Source: Congeria kusceri (lineage: Eukaryota > Mollusca > Bivalvia > Myida > Dreissenidae). From it: DNA of 64,000 nt. The translations under genes were made by a program, and so were the position numbers. Shown one piece after another: positions 25,016 to 36,300 of the stretch (within the stretch, counting starts at the first letter, position 1; each line of letters starts with the position of its first letter). The DNA lies in assembly GCA_027627225.1 (NCBI GenBank), contig CM051028.1, forward strand, positions 13,912,201 to 13,976,200. Direction: 5' to 3'. The notes under the pieces were generated by a model. The model was not told where the DNA came from, made no database searches, and saw only the letters and a list, made by a program, of their open reading frames with translations.

Positions 25016-25328
25016 GTTGTTCCTGAGACTTTGTTCCGGAGACGTTGTTCCTGAGACGTTGTTCCTGCGACGTTGTTCCTGAGACGTTGTTCATAAGACG
25101 CTGTTCCTTAGACGTTGTTCCTGAGACGTAGTTCCTGAGACGTTGTTCCTGAGACGTTGTTCATGACACGTTGTTTCTGAGACGTTGTTCATGAGACTTT
25201 GTTCATGTTCATGTGACGTTGTTCATGAGACGTAGTTCCTGAGACGTTGTTCATGAGACGCTGTTCCTGAGACGTTGTTCCTGAGAATTTGTTTCTGAGA
25301 CGTGACGTTGTTATTGAGACGTTTTTGC
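25016..25328. repeat. 14 bp minisatellite
   Basis: About 20 copies of TTCCTGAGACGTTG with variants (TTCATGAGACG, TTTCTGAGACG). GACGTT is the constant part. Confidence 0.9.
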
Positions 25329-25329
25329 C

Positions 25330-26907
25330 AAACTTAACAAATCTGAAAATAATTCATCCTACATGTAAATTTATTCCCATTTTGCTGGGAGTTATAGCTT
25401 AATATATGTTTCATATAATGTTCTATGCAAATGAACGGAACTGATAGACCTAAACCATAAATATTATTTATAAACCATTCTACAGAAAAAGATATACACT
25501 TCCTTAAAGAGCCAAAATCCGATTCGTTGTAAACTATATTGTATGAAAGTATCACGACATATCGCCTGAGATCACATGTCATTATCATTGAGATCGCATA
25601 AGCTGTTGTATTATATGCTATCCAGAACGGGAATAGTTCTTAGGGCAGTGTGATCCTTTATTGAGGAATACATAAGTCTAATTACGAAGGTATTAAAGGA
25701 GTAAGGCATAATCTCTACAATGCTGTTATATACGTCGTGGTCTAATCATATTGTGTATTTGAGACCTTGTGTCTCTTGTTTTCTAGACATTCTGTAAATG
25801 TACTTCTTGCACTTCTACACAATGTGTGTATCACTTTAGCAAGTGCTACACACACATGCCTTTAAAATCGCCGGTACATCCTTCGAACGATCTGATGATC
25901 AAAGGTGAAGGTCACGAAATTATTGATATATCGTCCGCTTGGTGCAAAAAGTACTGTGACTGACACGTCCTAATTTTTTCAGCAGAAGCACAATTCTAAT
26001 TTTCGTATATGTTTTTACATTGCGTGTTTACATTACAATATAATTAGTATAATAAAGTGCAGCTGTCGTTTATGTACAGGTCAGTGTGTGTACGCAAGTA
26101 TTTGTACATAATTGTTCAGTTACATGCGTTTTTGCGTTGAAATTTTGTATAAGCAAAACGTCTTAGCAGTGCACAGACAATCCATTTCGCGAAGAGTAAC
26201 ATTAACACTCTTTGACAATGTATATTTAATGATTTTTATTAGTAGTATTATTAGAATTTACTGATTTAATCAACTTATTTATTTTAATTAATTGTTTTAT
26301 GAGTGTTTGTGAGCACATTTCCTAGTGGACAGACAACGTAACTACCTGCACCTATAATACTTTTTGCGCAAACAGTTTTGACAGTATATGACTTTGAAAT
26401 TCAGGATTTCCAGGTGGAATACAATCCTAACATTCAAATAGGTTTTAAGAAATGGTATACAGGATCCAATTTGAAAAAGTGAATTTCCTAAAAAATGTCA
26501 GTTACATGACTTCTTTGCGTCAAAGTGACGATACGAAACTTATTTATTATTTCAACTTTAAAGTGTTCCCAAATCTGTCACAATTCAACCAATAAAATAC
26601 AGTCAGTGCAATAAACCTTTCTTTTCAATTTGATGGCTGACAATTAACGTGGCCGACAATTAACTGACACTTAACGTGGCTGACAATTAACGTGACAACA
26701 CAAGAAATATGGTAAGTGTATTATTGGAATCTACCTTCTTTATAGGCTTTGATCATTAAGAAATAATAGTAAACACTTCAAGTTGACAAAGATCAACCTT
26801 AAGGTAAAGTACAACAGACACTTAATGTTGCATGACGACGGTCTGTTTATTGCTAATATGCATGAGACGGTCTATTATTCGTATACCCCAACATTGTCGT
26901 ATTATTA
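25330..26907. other. No gene seen
   Basis: AT-rich. Short duplicated words ATTAACGTGGC(T/C)GACA near 26640-26695. No coding signal. Confidence 0.45.
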
Positions 26908-27385
26908 TTAAAGGGACCTGTTCACCGTTTGACGAATTGACAATTTTTCAACTTTTTGTCACAGATTCCAAAAATAAAGGAACAGTATATGCAAGGGAGC
27001 GAAATAACGCTACGGACATAGAAATATACTGTAAATCATCTGTTGAAATCGATAAAATTATAAAGCGCTTGTAACGCTAAACGATGGGATAATTTGGAGT
27101 GTTTCTGATGTTTTCGCTAAAATTGTTGACAACAACTGGATAACTAACATAAAGTAACTAATGCATGTTTAAACAGAATGGCTGAGTGGTCAAGGCGGTA
27201 GCCTTTTAATCTAGAGGTCCCGGGTTCGAACCCCGGTGGGACTAACTGTTTTTCCGTTTGTTTTGTAAGAATAATTTTCTTGTTTATATATTTAACTCGT
27301 TAGTTCCGATGCTTAAATCTGTCAAGTTAAGACATTTCATGGCGTACTTCAAAAAAGGCGAAAATATGTGAACAAGTCCCTTTAA
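26908..27385. mobile_element. TIR element with tRNA-like core (family C), copy 2
   Basis: Left end TTAAAGGGACCTGTTCAC and right end GTGAACAAGTCCCTTTAA pair over about 17 of 18 positions. It encloses a tRNA-like sequence at 27173-27243 and the word ATTATAAAGCGCTTGTAACG, which recurs (reversed, diverged) in copy 3 near 37585. No ORF. Confidence 0.75.
27173..27243 (+). other. tRNA-like sequence inside a TIR element
   Basis: A-box region GGCTGAGTGGTCAAGGCGG and a perfect T arm (CCGGG TTCGAAC CCCGG). A Lys-like CTTTTAA loop can be drawn, but the anticodon stem is poor. The 5' side does not pair with the 3' TGGGACT acceptor strand. Best read as a degenerate tRNA captured by the element, not a working gene. 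Confidence 0.6.
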
Positions 27386-27771
27386 ACTGGTGGTGTTGTT
27401 TTTTATGTTTAATCTCGCAAACACTTATGCAATCTAGTTCACTTTCTAGTTATTCTCATTTAATATATGGTTGTGTATTTCAAAATTAAATCAATTCAAA
27501 CACTTACAATGTAAAATCGCACACTTTGTGTATTTTGGATTTTTATGACATGAGATTTTTCTTCAGTTATGGACTTATTTCTATTGTTGCACAAATCCAA
27601 TGTGCTTATAGGTGCTGACGTTTTCGTTTATTCTTTTAGACATACTGTACGTCTATCAATCATATTAGAGAATTTTGAACAACATTAATGCATGCTGACA
27701 AAACGTTTCATATTATATTATTGATAACAAAGGTTTAATTATTGTAGCATATACATGTGTATGGACCTTTT

Positions 27772-28401
27772 AACTCACCTAAGCACGAAGTGCTCAAGGC
27801 TGAGTTATTGTGATCAGTCTGTGTCCTGCGTCCGTCGTCCGTCGTCACCATTCTTCAAACAATTTCTTCTCTGAAACCACTGGGCGGATTTTAACCAAGC
27901 TTAGCAGGAATGTTCCTGGGATAGCCCTTTAACAAATTCCTTCTATTCCTTAGAATATATTGAAAACTCTCGTTGCCATGGCAACCAAAAGCTAAAAAAC
28001 TGGAAAGCTTTAAAAAATCTTCTTGTCTGAAACCACTGGCTCGATTTCCAAATAATTTCACATACATGTTCCTTGGGTGACCCTCTATCAAATGCCTTCA
28101 AATCATTTTTATTCGTGAAAAAAACGTGGCCGCCATGGAACGGGTCAGTTTTCCTTATATGGCTATATTGAAAACTTTGAAAATCTCCTTGTCTGAAACT
28201 GCTGACTGGCTATGAAAGTAGTTTTCACAGAAATGTTCCTTGGGCGACCCTCTACCAGATTCCTTCAAATCACTTCTATGTCTGGCCACATACTTATTCA
28301 TGTTGTTTTTCAAGGTCAATTACTGTTAATGCTTGAGGTAGCGAGAGTATTTGCGCCATGATGGTGGTGAGCGACCAAGGCCCATCTTGGCCCTCTTGTT
28401 T
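27772..28401 (+). mobile_element. Family D element, short copy
   Basis: Starts AACTCACCTAAGCACGAAGTGCTC with a palindromic GCACGAAGTGC and a CGTCCGTCGTCCGTCGTC run, and ends GGCCCATCTTGGCCCTCTTGTT. Inside are two diverged units of the repeat type that makes up 19381-20839. Confidence 0.6.
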
Positions 28402-28763
28402 AGTGAATAGCAGCATTTTATGTGGGATTCACTAGCAAATGTCTGCAATTGTGACATAAAACATGTTTTCATTATAGGGTTGTTATTTTGCGTCAGAAAG
28501 TAACCTGCTGGTACATGGCCAATAGTCTGTATTCAGACCCTGGTATTGTTACTTCCCGTGGCGTCCAACTAGCGCCGTGTATTTATACGAGCATTGTCCG
28601 TTTCCAGGAACAGTGATTAGACGCATTGTATACAAAACCATGTTTAATAATTCACACACTGAAGAAATGATATAACATGGTACGTACATTGCACTTAATT
28701 AATGTATGTAGTACTGTTCATATGCAGTTGTAATTACTGTAGATGCGTGAAAGGAAAACAAGT

Positions 28764-28930
28764 CACAATGGCGTTATACATGTGGTGTCCGCCTTGCGAT
28801 CGCCATGTCGTGAGTTCGATCCCTACTCAGGGAATGATCTTTCTCTAAGGACACCACGTTCTGGTTCTACCCAGGAAATTGAGTCCAAAGTGTCTCAATA
28901 AGCCTCAGGCTTTCGACACGATGATAATAC
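28764..28930 (+). mobile_element. tRNA-derived SINE, second family, copy 2
   Basis: Matches the SINE at 10591-10798: GTGGTGTCCGCC, GAGTTCGATCCCTA, GTTCTGGTTCTACCCAGGAA, CTCAATAAGCCTCAGGCTTT. The head is more diverged and no clean target duplication was seen. Confidence 0.75.
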
Positions 28931-28970
28931 ATCCATTGTTGGTAGACATAGTTTACCAATGTGGCGCGTC

Positions 28971-29156
28971 GTGGGAAAACCGGACTTAATGCATGTGCGT
29001 AAAGTGTCATTCCGCACAGGCTAATCCAGGACGACACTTACCGCCTAAAGTGGATTTATGGTTAGAAGACACTTCATTGAAACAGAAAATACCATAAAAG
29101 CGGAAAGTGCCGTCCCGGATTAGCCTGTGCGGACCGGTTTTCCCACGACGCGCCTC
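28971..29156 (-). mobile_element. Palindromic element family A, copy 4 (shortened)
   Basis: Ends GTGGCGCGTCGTGGGAAAAC and TTTTCCCACGACGCGCCTC. The central word is reversed (AACAGAAAATACCATAAAAG), so the copy lies opposite to copies 1-3. Each internal hairpin has lost one arm. Confidence 0.85.
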
Positions 29157-30179
29157 CAATGGAGTCTACATAGATTCGCAATACATAATATACCTTAATG
29201 ACCCGAATAATTCGTTTTTGTTAAAACAATCTATATTTCTGTTGTTACTCACTATAGTTTCTTAAAGCGCTACATTTTATGTGGTTGTATTTGAAATACG
29301 ATGCAAATGTAGAACAAAAATAACTCGAAGCTGGCTGTATTAGGTAACTCCGCTAAGGGGAAATAAGTCTCTGCGTGAGGTGTCAATGCCTGTTCCTTTT
29401 GTATTGATTTAATTTTAAAAGGATTTATTTTGTCTTTGATGTAACAATACCATGATTGACATTCGTTTCATTCAGTCAACACTGAACAGCTACATGTATT
29501 TGTGCAACACTTCTTTTTATCCCCATGCTCGTTGTATTCAGTCATTTCAAAATGGATTTTCCAATATGTGTTATTATTCCAGTTACAATTATGATAATAT
29601 CCGCAACAATTGTGCGTTCAATGGTGTGTGTTTGTACGTACGTGCGTGCGTGGTTGCTTGCTGTGTATGCGTGCAGGCTAGGGTGCGTGAGTACCGTATT
29701 TGTATTGATAAAGTGAGGAGACCATGGGCCAAACGCTGGTGCGTGTACCAGACATTGAGAAAAATCACTGAGTTTACAACATTAAATTGTATGTATACAT
29801 TCTGACAAACCTAGTTGCAGTTTTAAAATATATGTACTATTTCAACATCTCTCTGTGTTTAAACATATCTGATGTGAACACTAAACTACACATCCTAAAG
29901 AATTCCAGCACTTAGTTGTCGTTGAACTATCTAAATTTTGAAAATGATGGACGTAACAAAATGTCCGTGAAATCTCTGAACTGAACGTTCTTCGCTGACG
30001 TTTTACCATTTCTGTACTAATGAAGAACTTCTGATATGCAAATCTAATGATTGTGAACGAACATTCATATAGACAATGGTTTTCGCAGATCCAAAGTATC
30101 TGTATTCGTAAATGATGCTTAATTTTAAATACATACACTTCTTTATTCAGATTACCGGTATGGCGTAACGTTCCCAAAG

Positions 30180-31430
30180 TATTACATTATCAAATAACAT
30201 AGTCATTTTTAAATTACATATTCTATCTTACTTTAGAACAACATCACAATTAAGTTGCACTGCCATACTTTTATCAATTTCATTTATCATCCAGATTAAG
30301 TTCGTGTTTTAAATTTACACGGAAACACAAATTCCTTATCGTGCAGTCATAAACAAAATGCCCCGACATAAAGCGAATCATAACAAATGGAATACTAGAT
30401 CCAAACAGTAAATGTATAAATCACTTTCTTGAACAGTATGTTATCACACATCGTGGGATACACACGTGTGATATGCCATTATCACTTAAAATTGTGGTAT
30501 ACGTAATGAATAAATGTAGTACACGTAATGAAGTTTTTTCTTACACATACCGGTAGTTCTTACTCGTCAGTTTGATTAAACGTCGTTAAAAAAACCTCCA
30601 ATATACCATTTTTCGTTATCGTGAATTTAAATTTCTAAACATACCAAGTAAAACAGCGTATACATTCAAATCATTTAATAAGGTATACACGTACATACGC
30701 ATGACCAATCCAAATTTAGGCTGTAGTCCTAAACTGTGATCGGCCGCCCCTACTTAAACAATACGATTTTACCTTATATATATGTTATATTACTGACCAT
30801 GTGACAAATATTTGCCGAAAATTAACATGTACAGTTTACCTCATCTATAAACAGTAAATGACGCATGCCGAAAATGCATCATGATGTCGTAAAGTTGAAC
30901 AAACAGATTGATATAGAAGGAATTTTAAAGCGATTTTTTTTTCAAAGACGTAATTGAAAAATAAGTTAAGTTGGAAAGAGCTTCAACATCTGAAAGCATT
31001 TGGCAGATGTTTCTAATTGTATCCAATATATGTATTGCTTACAATGTGTTCAAAAAATATTTGAAATCACATTGTACTTCATACTTGGAATATTGATGGC
31101 AAATAATATTAGAGCCGCATATCGTAATGCATGTATTAAATAACAACACCTTGAAATAAGTATGTGTGTTATTGACCAAAGCATTTTAACAACAATGTCA
31201 ATGGATTAAAATTTATACTTGAACAACGAACGTCATTATTCAAATAATTACATGTCGCTGGAATAGACCTTTCCATGTTTGCCCACTAACATTTAAACTA
31301 CCCCTCAGATATTGTTAAAGGATTAAGTTCCATTCGTCGAGTGGCATAAACAAATTCACAAGCTTTACTCTGGGCTAAATGTGAGGTTCGGCATGACTTT
31401 AGACCGGTTAAAGCACACAATGTCTTGAAT
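30180..31430. other. No gene seen
   Basis: AT-rich, no supported feature. Confidence 0.45.
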
Positions 31431-31560
31431 TGACCGTTCCATTGACCCCAGTTTTAATCAATTTTGTATGTTTTGTGTTGTATTGTGCTTTATAATGTAC
31501 TGTATAGGCAATTGGTCACTTGCCTCAAATAAAAGACCAGCGAATGGTAATAAGGGTATC
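31430..31560 (+). repeat. Dispersed repeat also present reversed near 11.8 kb
   Basis: Shares TACTGTATAGGCAATTGGTC and GAATGGTAATAAGGGTATCT with the reverse complement of about 11770-11890. Family unknown. Confidence 0.6.
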
Positions 31561-31662
31561 TCGAGTTTTTTCTTACATTTCTAACCATTTGGTTTTTTGT
31601 ATAATAGGCCAATACACGTGATTTCGTGTACACAGTCTGAATAAAACACTAACTATTATTTC

Positions 31663-31736
31663 GAGGGTTGAAAACCATAAAGTACCATCTGCTGTTGATT
31701 TCAATGACAGTCGGTACCTTCTGGTTTCCAACCCTC
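31663..31736 (+). ncRNA. Compact hairpin, pre-miRNA-like (candidate only)
   Basis: Left arm GAGGGTTGAAAACCATAAAG+TACC and right arm GGTACCTTCTGGTTTCCAAC+CCTC pair over 24 positions with about three mismatches. A further short CTG/CAG pairing and a small loop complete a 74 nt hairpin, the size and near-perfect stem of a microRNA precursor. I do not recognise the arms as a known miRNA. A small foldback element is an equally simple explanation. Confidence 0.3.
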
Positions 31737-31739
31737 TAT

Positions 31740-33350
31740 TTATGTTGGACATTTGTGGAAGCGTCTGTTATCGACTGAGAGTGACTGTCAAATACTTCGC
31801 ACCAGCCCTGAAAATACATAGTGTATTACATGTATTTGAAATTCTGCATACTCAATACATGTTTGTTTTTCTATCCTGTTACATAATGTCTCTGAAGTGT
31901 ACGTATCACTGTTTCAAAATTGCACCTGTTTCTATCATGTTCAACAGTATTTCACCTTCATCGGTAATTTAACAAATATATCCATCTTACTGCGAAAACA
32001 ATTTAACACATAAGTCAAGGACGCTGCACATCGCTAATTGCAGATCATGTTATTGGCTGCACATATCTGAAAAGATTGGCTTTCCGGATTGTCGTTTGTG
32101 TATATCCTTGACAAGTTTCAAGTGGACGACCTTTGTTATAACGTTCGAACGTCTGCCAGTAGGCACTTTAAATTTTGTCTACGTCTTTAACATAATTGCC
32201 ATTCGACATCAGTGTGTGCAGCAGAAGGGGGTGGGGGAGGGTAATGACCCGCTCGTAGGCAACGTTGCAATGAAAATCTCCAGTTTAATGATGAAACAAT
32301 ACATAATACGTAATTGTAGAGAAACATTTAAGAATAAATATCTTTAATCTTGCCAAAATACATGGGAAAAAGCAGCTATTTAAATAAAAATTAGCTCAAA
32401 TTCGTAAAAAAATAATAACAAAAACTTTGAAACGAAGATAGAAGAACAACGATAAACAAATCGATTCACACAAAAACACTTTTGTACTAAAAAGGCCATG
32501 CACTTGAATCTTGAATGTTGTGGTATGCTCCACAACCTGGTATGGTAGTTAGTGTCTATCAACCTTCAGTAACGCATTGAGGAAATGAAAATATGTTGTT
32601 AAATCTGTTCCTGACATTTGTATTCGTAATATGACATATTGTATATTAAAACGGATAATATGTACCTGTTTTTAAATACAAATATTGTTTGCCAACCGTC
32701 ATCTGCCAGACGTTATTGTGGAGTATAGGAAAGTGAAACGCCTTTAGTACTGTGTGAATATATAACAGTTACAAAAAACGAACACAAACACAGCAATGGC
32801 AAGATATGAGTAGCCAAGAATATATCAGTTTTCATAGAAAAAGACTGCAAATATACGATTCAATATTATTATTGTGTTTTATTTATTAATATTATGAAAA
32901 ATTAATGGAATGGTACATTCCTCACAGGCACAATTCCCAACGCAGAATATCGTTGTACAGATATATTTTCCCCATTCACTTATACCGAATAGGAATAATA
33001 TGGTGCAGGATAAAAAGCGTGAAGTAAGTGCTTGTTTCATTATTTAGATATGAATTTCTATTTCTATGAAGTCCATTCTTAGTGCACACGGTTTAGTTTG
33101 TTATCTGAAAAAAGATAAATGGGAAAATACAACAATTTCTTTCCAAATCTCGTAATTATTGAAACTCAACAACAATAACGACTTATTTGCCACAGTTTTC
33201 TCACAAATTTGTGAATTATGGTTTTATAAGGGGAACCCATAAAGGTCAGATGAAATTACTTTAATTCAGGCCTTTACACCGCCTGCGTTGAAATCGGGCG
33301 TGAAATATAACGAGGATCCATCGTAGCTCATTTCTTTTTATATGGAAAAT
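31740..33350. other. No gene seen
   Basis: AT-rich upstream flank of the AChBP-like gene. No TATA box at a convincing distance from the start codon was recognised. Confidence 0.4.
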
Positions 33351-33358
33351 CAGACAGA

Positions 33359-36300
33359 ATGAGGATCGTATTTGTCGAATTCGGCTTACTGTTGTGCTGG
33401 CTATTTCGGAAAGGTAAACTAACGTATTTTAATGCACGAAATGCTACAGATGTATTTTTATAACTAAGAAATATGGTTCTTGTAATTGCGAAAGTGTATC
33501 AAGAGAGAAATACATTAACAAATACAAAGGAAAATTATACGTACACTTAAAATGGTAGAAATGTAACTGTAACTGTAAACATTTTAAGAAATACAACAGT
33601 CTATGAATCAGGTCTAAGTTGCTTTGTCGGTTTTTCACATAATTATCTGCACATGTTATATAACCACATTATAACCATTGTATTAGAATAGAAAGCAATT
33701 GCAAAACTTTGACAATACTTGGTGATCGCATAATTTAAATTCACGATAACGAAACATGACATATTGGAGATAAACATGGTCATTTTAAATAATTAACACA
33801 ACTTTCGTAAGTCAGCCCATGCCTCAATTGTCAGGAAACGAAACAGGATATCCCCCTCAATTTTGAGAAGTACAACAAGCTGAAACTTGTGTAAACCATT
33901 CGATCCATTTTCAGCTAACGCCAGCACGGGTCGTAAACAGAAGCCCTTTTTCCAGTTTAAGAAGTACAACAAAATGAAACTTTTCGTTCCTTTGCTGAAT
34001 TGTCAAGTACCACTAGCACAGCTGGTTAACAGAAGCTCTTTCACAAGCATGAAAAGTACAACAAGATAAATCTTTTGTAAACGATTTGATTTATTCGCAA
34101 TGGTCAGGTACAGCTAGCACGCTTGGTAAACAGGATTTCTTTCTCAAGTTTCAGCAAGGTGAAACTTTGTAATTGTAAACTTTTTTAAAACCATATAATC
34201 CATTGCTCAATTGCCAGGTAACGCCACCACGGCTGGCAAACAGAAGCTCCTGCTCAAATTTGAGAAGTACAACAAGCTCCTTGCGCCCGACGGTCCCGAT
34301 GGTGAGGCCGTTAATGTGACTCATGATATCGACCTGAAGAGGATCATCAGTCTTGTAAGAAGGGGGGGGGGAGCATGCGTTTGATGTTTTACATAATTAA
34401 CGGTCCATGCTATTATTATAATATATACTAAATTTAAATAAAAATAGTTTTGAACCGATTTTAAACAATGAACGAGAGTGGTTCCATAAGGACGGTATGT
34501 TTATACATCACTATTTTTGAAATGACAAACAATCATTCACTTCTATATTACACAGTCGTTCTTTAAATCATAAACGTCGCCAAGCACTGAAGTAGATATG
34601 TTGTTTTAAAGTGACTTCTTCACAATCTAATCTGATACTTAAAGTTATTGTAATTTAAAGGACTGAAATGACCAAAGCAGTCTTCAAATTTATATACACA
34701 AATAGAAAACTTGTGTACATGGCTTGTCAGTTTGATAGAGGGAACCTTTGTGAAAACCTTATTTGAATATACAGATGTTTAACTAAATTAAACTAAACAA
34801 TAGATAACTTTAAAAATACACAGTAGATAAAAACAGTTATCGTTCATTTGCATAATATTTGTAAAAACGTATTCTGCCTGGACCGATAATCATAAGCAAC
34901 GTACTTAACACTACAAGCATATTGAGCAATCCCTTATATTTTCTGTCATTTTAAAATGTTTTATCAACATTTCAACTATTAGGAGAACCAGGTGCTAGTT
35001 CTGGACACGTTTATCTCGATGTCGTGGCGGGACGGCCAGTTAGTCTGGAACCCGGCTGAGTACGAAGGACTAGAGATGATCCGCTTACCCAGTGAACGAG
35101 TCTGGCAACCGGACATTATGCTGGAAAACAAGTATCGTGACCAGTCTATTTTTCGTCTTTTGTTATTTCCTTAGTTTGCATTATTAAGCAGACAAGTCGA
35201 AACATTGATTTAGCAATTCGGATTGTATGGCATGGTACCCATGCTGGAAAACATGTACGATGCTGTTTAACCTCGTCAGATATATCTCGCGAAAAATTTG
35301 AAATGCCTGGAAAAATGTAAAATACAGTCTTTTCTATTTGTGCTATTTCGAATTAGTTTGGTAAATTTGTGTCGTATATACAGAAACTGTATTTTTTAAC
35401 CAAATAATCATAGTTTATTAACATTACAATGTATGTTACGTTCAGAGTGGATTACAAATCATGGATTCTGACGAAACATCTAGATATAAGTACACAATAG
35501 TCTGATATTTATGATTGAAAGTTACTTGAAGGTCACACCAAAGTAAAAGCAGGCAACTGTTGCTGGTTTAAGCAATGTTCATTGGTCCCTATCATTGGTA
35601 CATTGTCAGATCTAAAACAAAATGCAACTTAAATGCATATAATTGAGTTCCACAAGTGCGCATTGTTGTTTGCAGTTCTTATGTATTTTTTTGAAAACAA
35701 AAATGTGATATGTATTGTCCATAAAAACGCATATAAGGTAAACTGTGTGATGTAACTTAGGCCAAAAAAAATTTGTGTGTTTCGGGCAACGGTCTTAAAA
35801 AAGGTAGGTAGAGTCGGGATTGAGCTTTTCTAAAACTTTTTGTTAAAGACACATTGCGATAACAAAAAAACATTGAAAATTATATAAGATCATTCACGGG
35901 AAACAATCATCGCTCAAAACTTTAAGGTCGGGGTGGGGGGGGGGGGGGGGGCGGGTTTCGCTAGGTAGGGTTGGGTTGCCCGAAACACAGAATATCTTTG
36001 TTTTGGCCTTATCCAATGCAGTAGATGTTTGCATGTCTTTGCCAGCGCGCACCAGTTCAATGGGCTGCACAGCGGTGACATCAACATGGTCATCACGCAT
36101 GACGGCTTTGTCTTCTACGTGCCCCCTGTGAAAACCCACTCCTTCTGCAAGGTATAGTGTCTATGTCAACTAAGTGTTTGACGCAGACACTAGCATTAAA
36201 GGCTTTTTCCCATCAGGTTCTACTGTTTGGATCATATGCACGCTACACACTTACTATGGTTTAGGTATGACCTATCTGGCATGAAGGTCAGTATCTTATG

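Larger units (their letters stand above)
28395..30170 (-). repeat. Inverted third copy of a segmental duplication
   Basis: Its reverse complement follows 43440-45010 and 47310-48910 in order: TCTGACGCAAAATAACAA, CAACCACGCACGCACGTACG, GGATCTGCGAAAACCATTGT and AATTAAGCATCATTTACGAA all have counterparts there. A SINE (28764-28930) and a family A element (28971-29156) are inserted only in this copy. Confidence 0.7.

Noticed and set aside
27173..27243. Functional tRNA gene
   Set aside because: The T arm is perfect, but the acceptor strands do not pair and the anticodon stem is weak; it sits inside a TIR element.
29452..29805. 117-codon open frame
   Set aside because: Lies in the inverted segmental-duplication copy; the related copies at 43-44 kb and 47-48 kb show no recognisable counterpart protein.
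34992..35174. A short gene starting within the third AChBP-like exon
   Set aside because: The frame is the exon itself read past its donor; phases and homology place it inside the five-exon gene.
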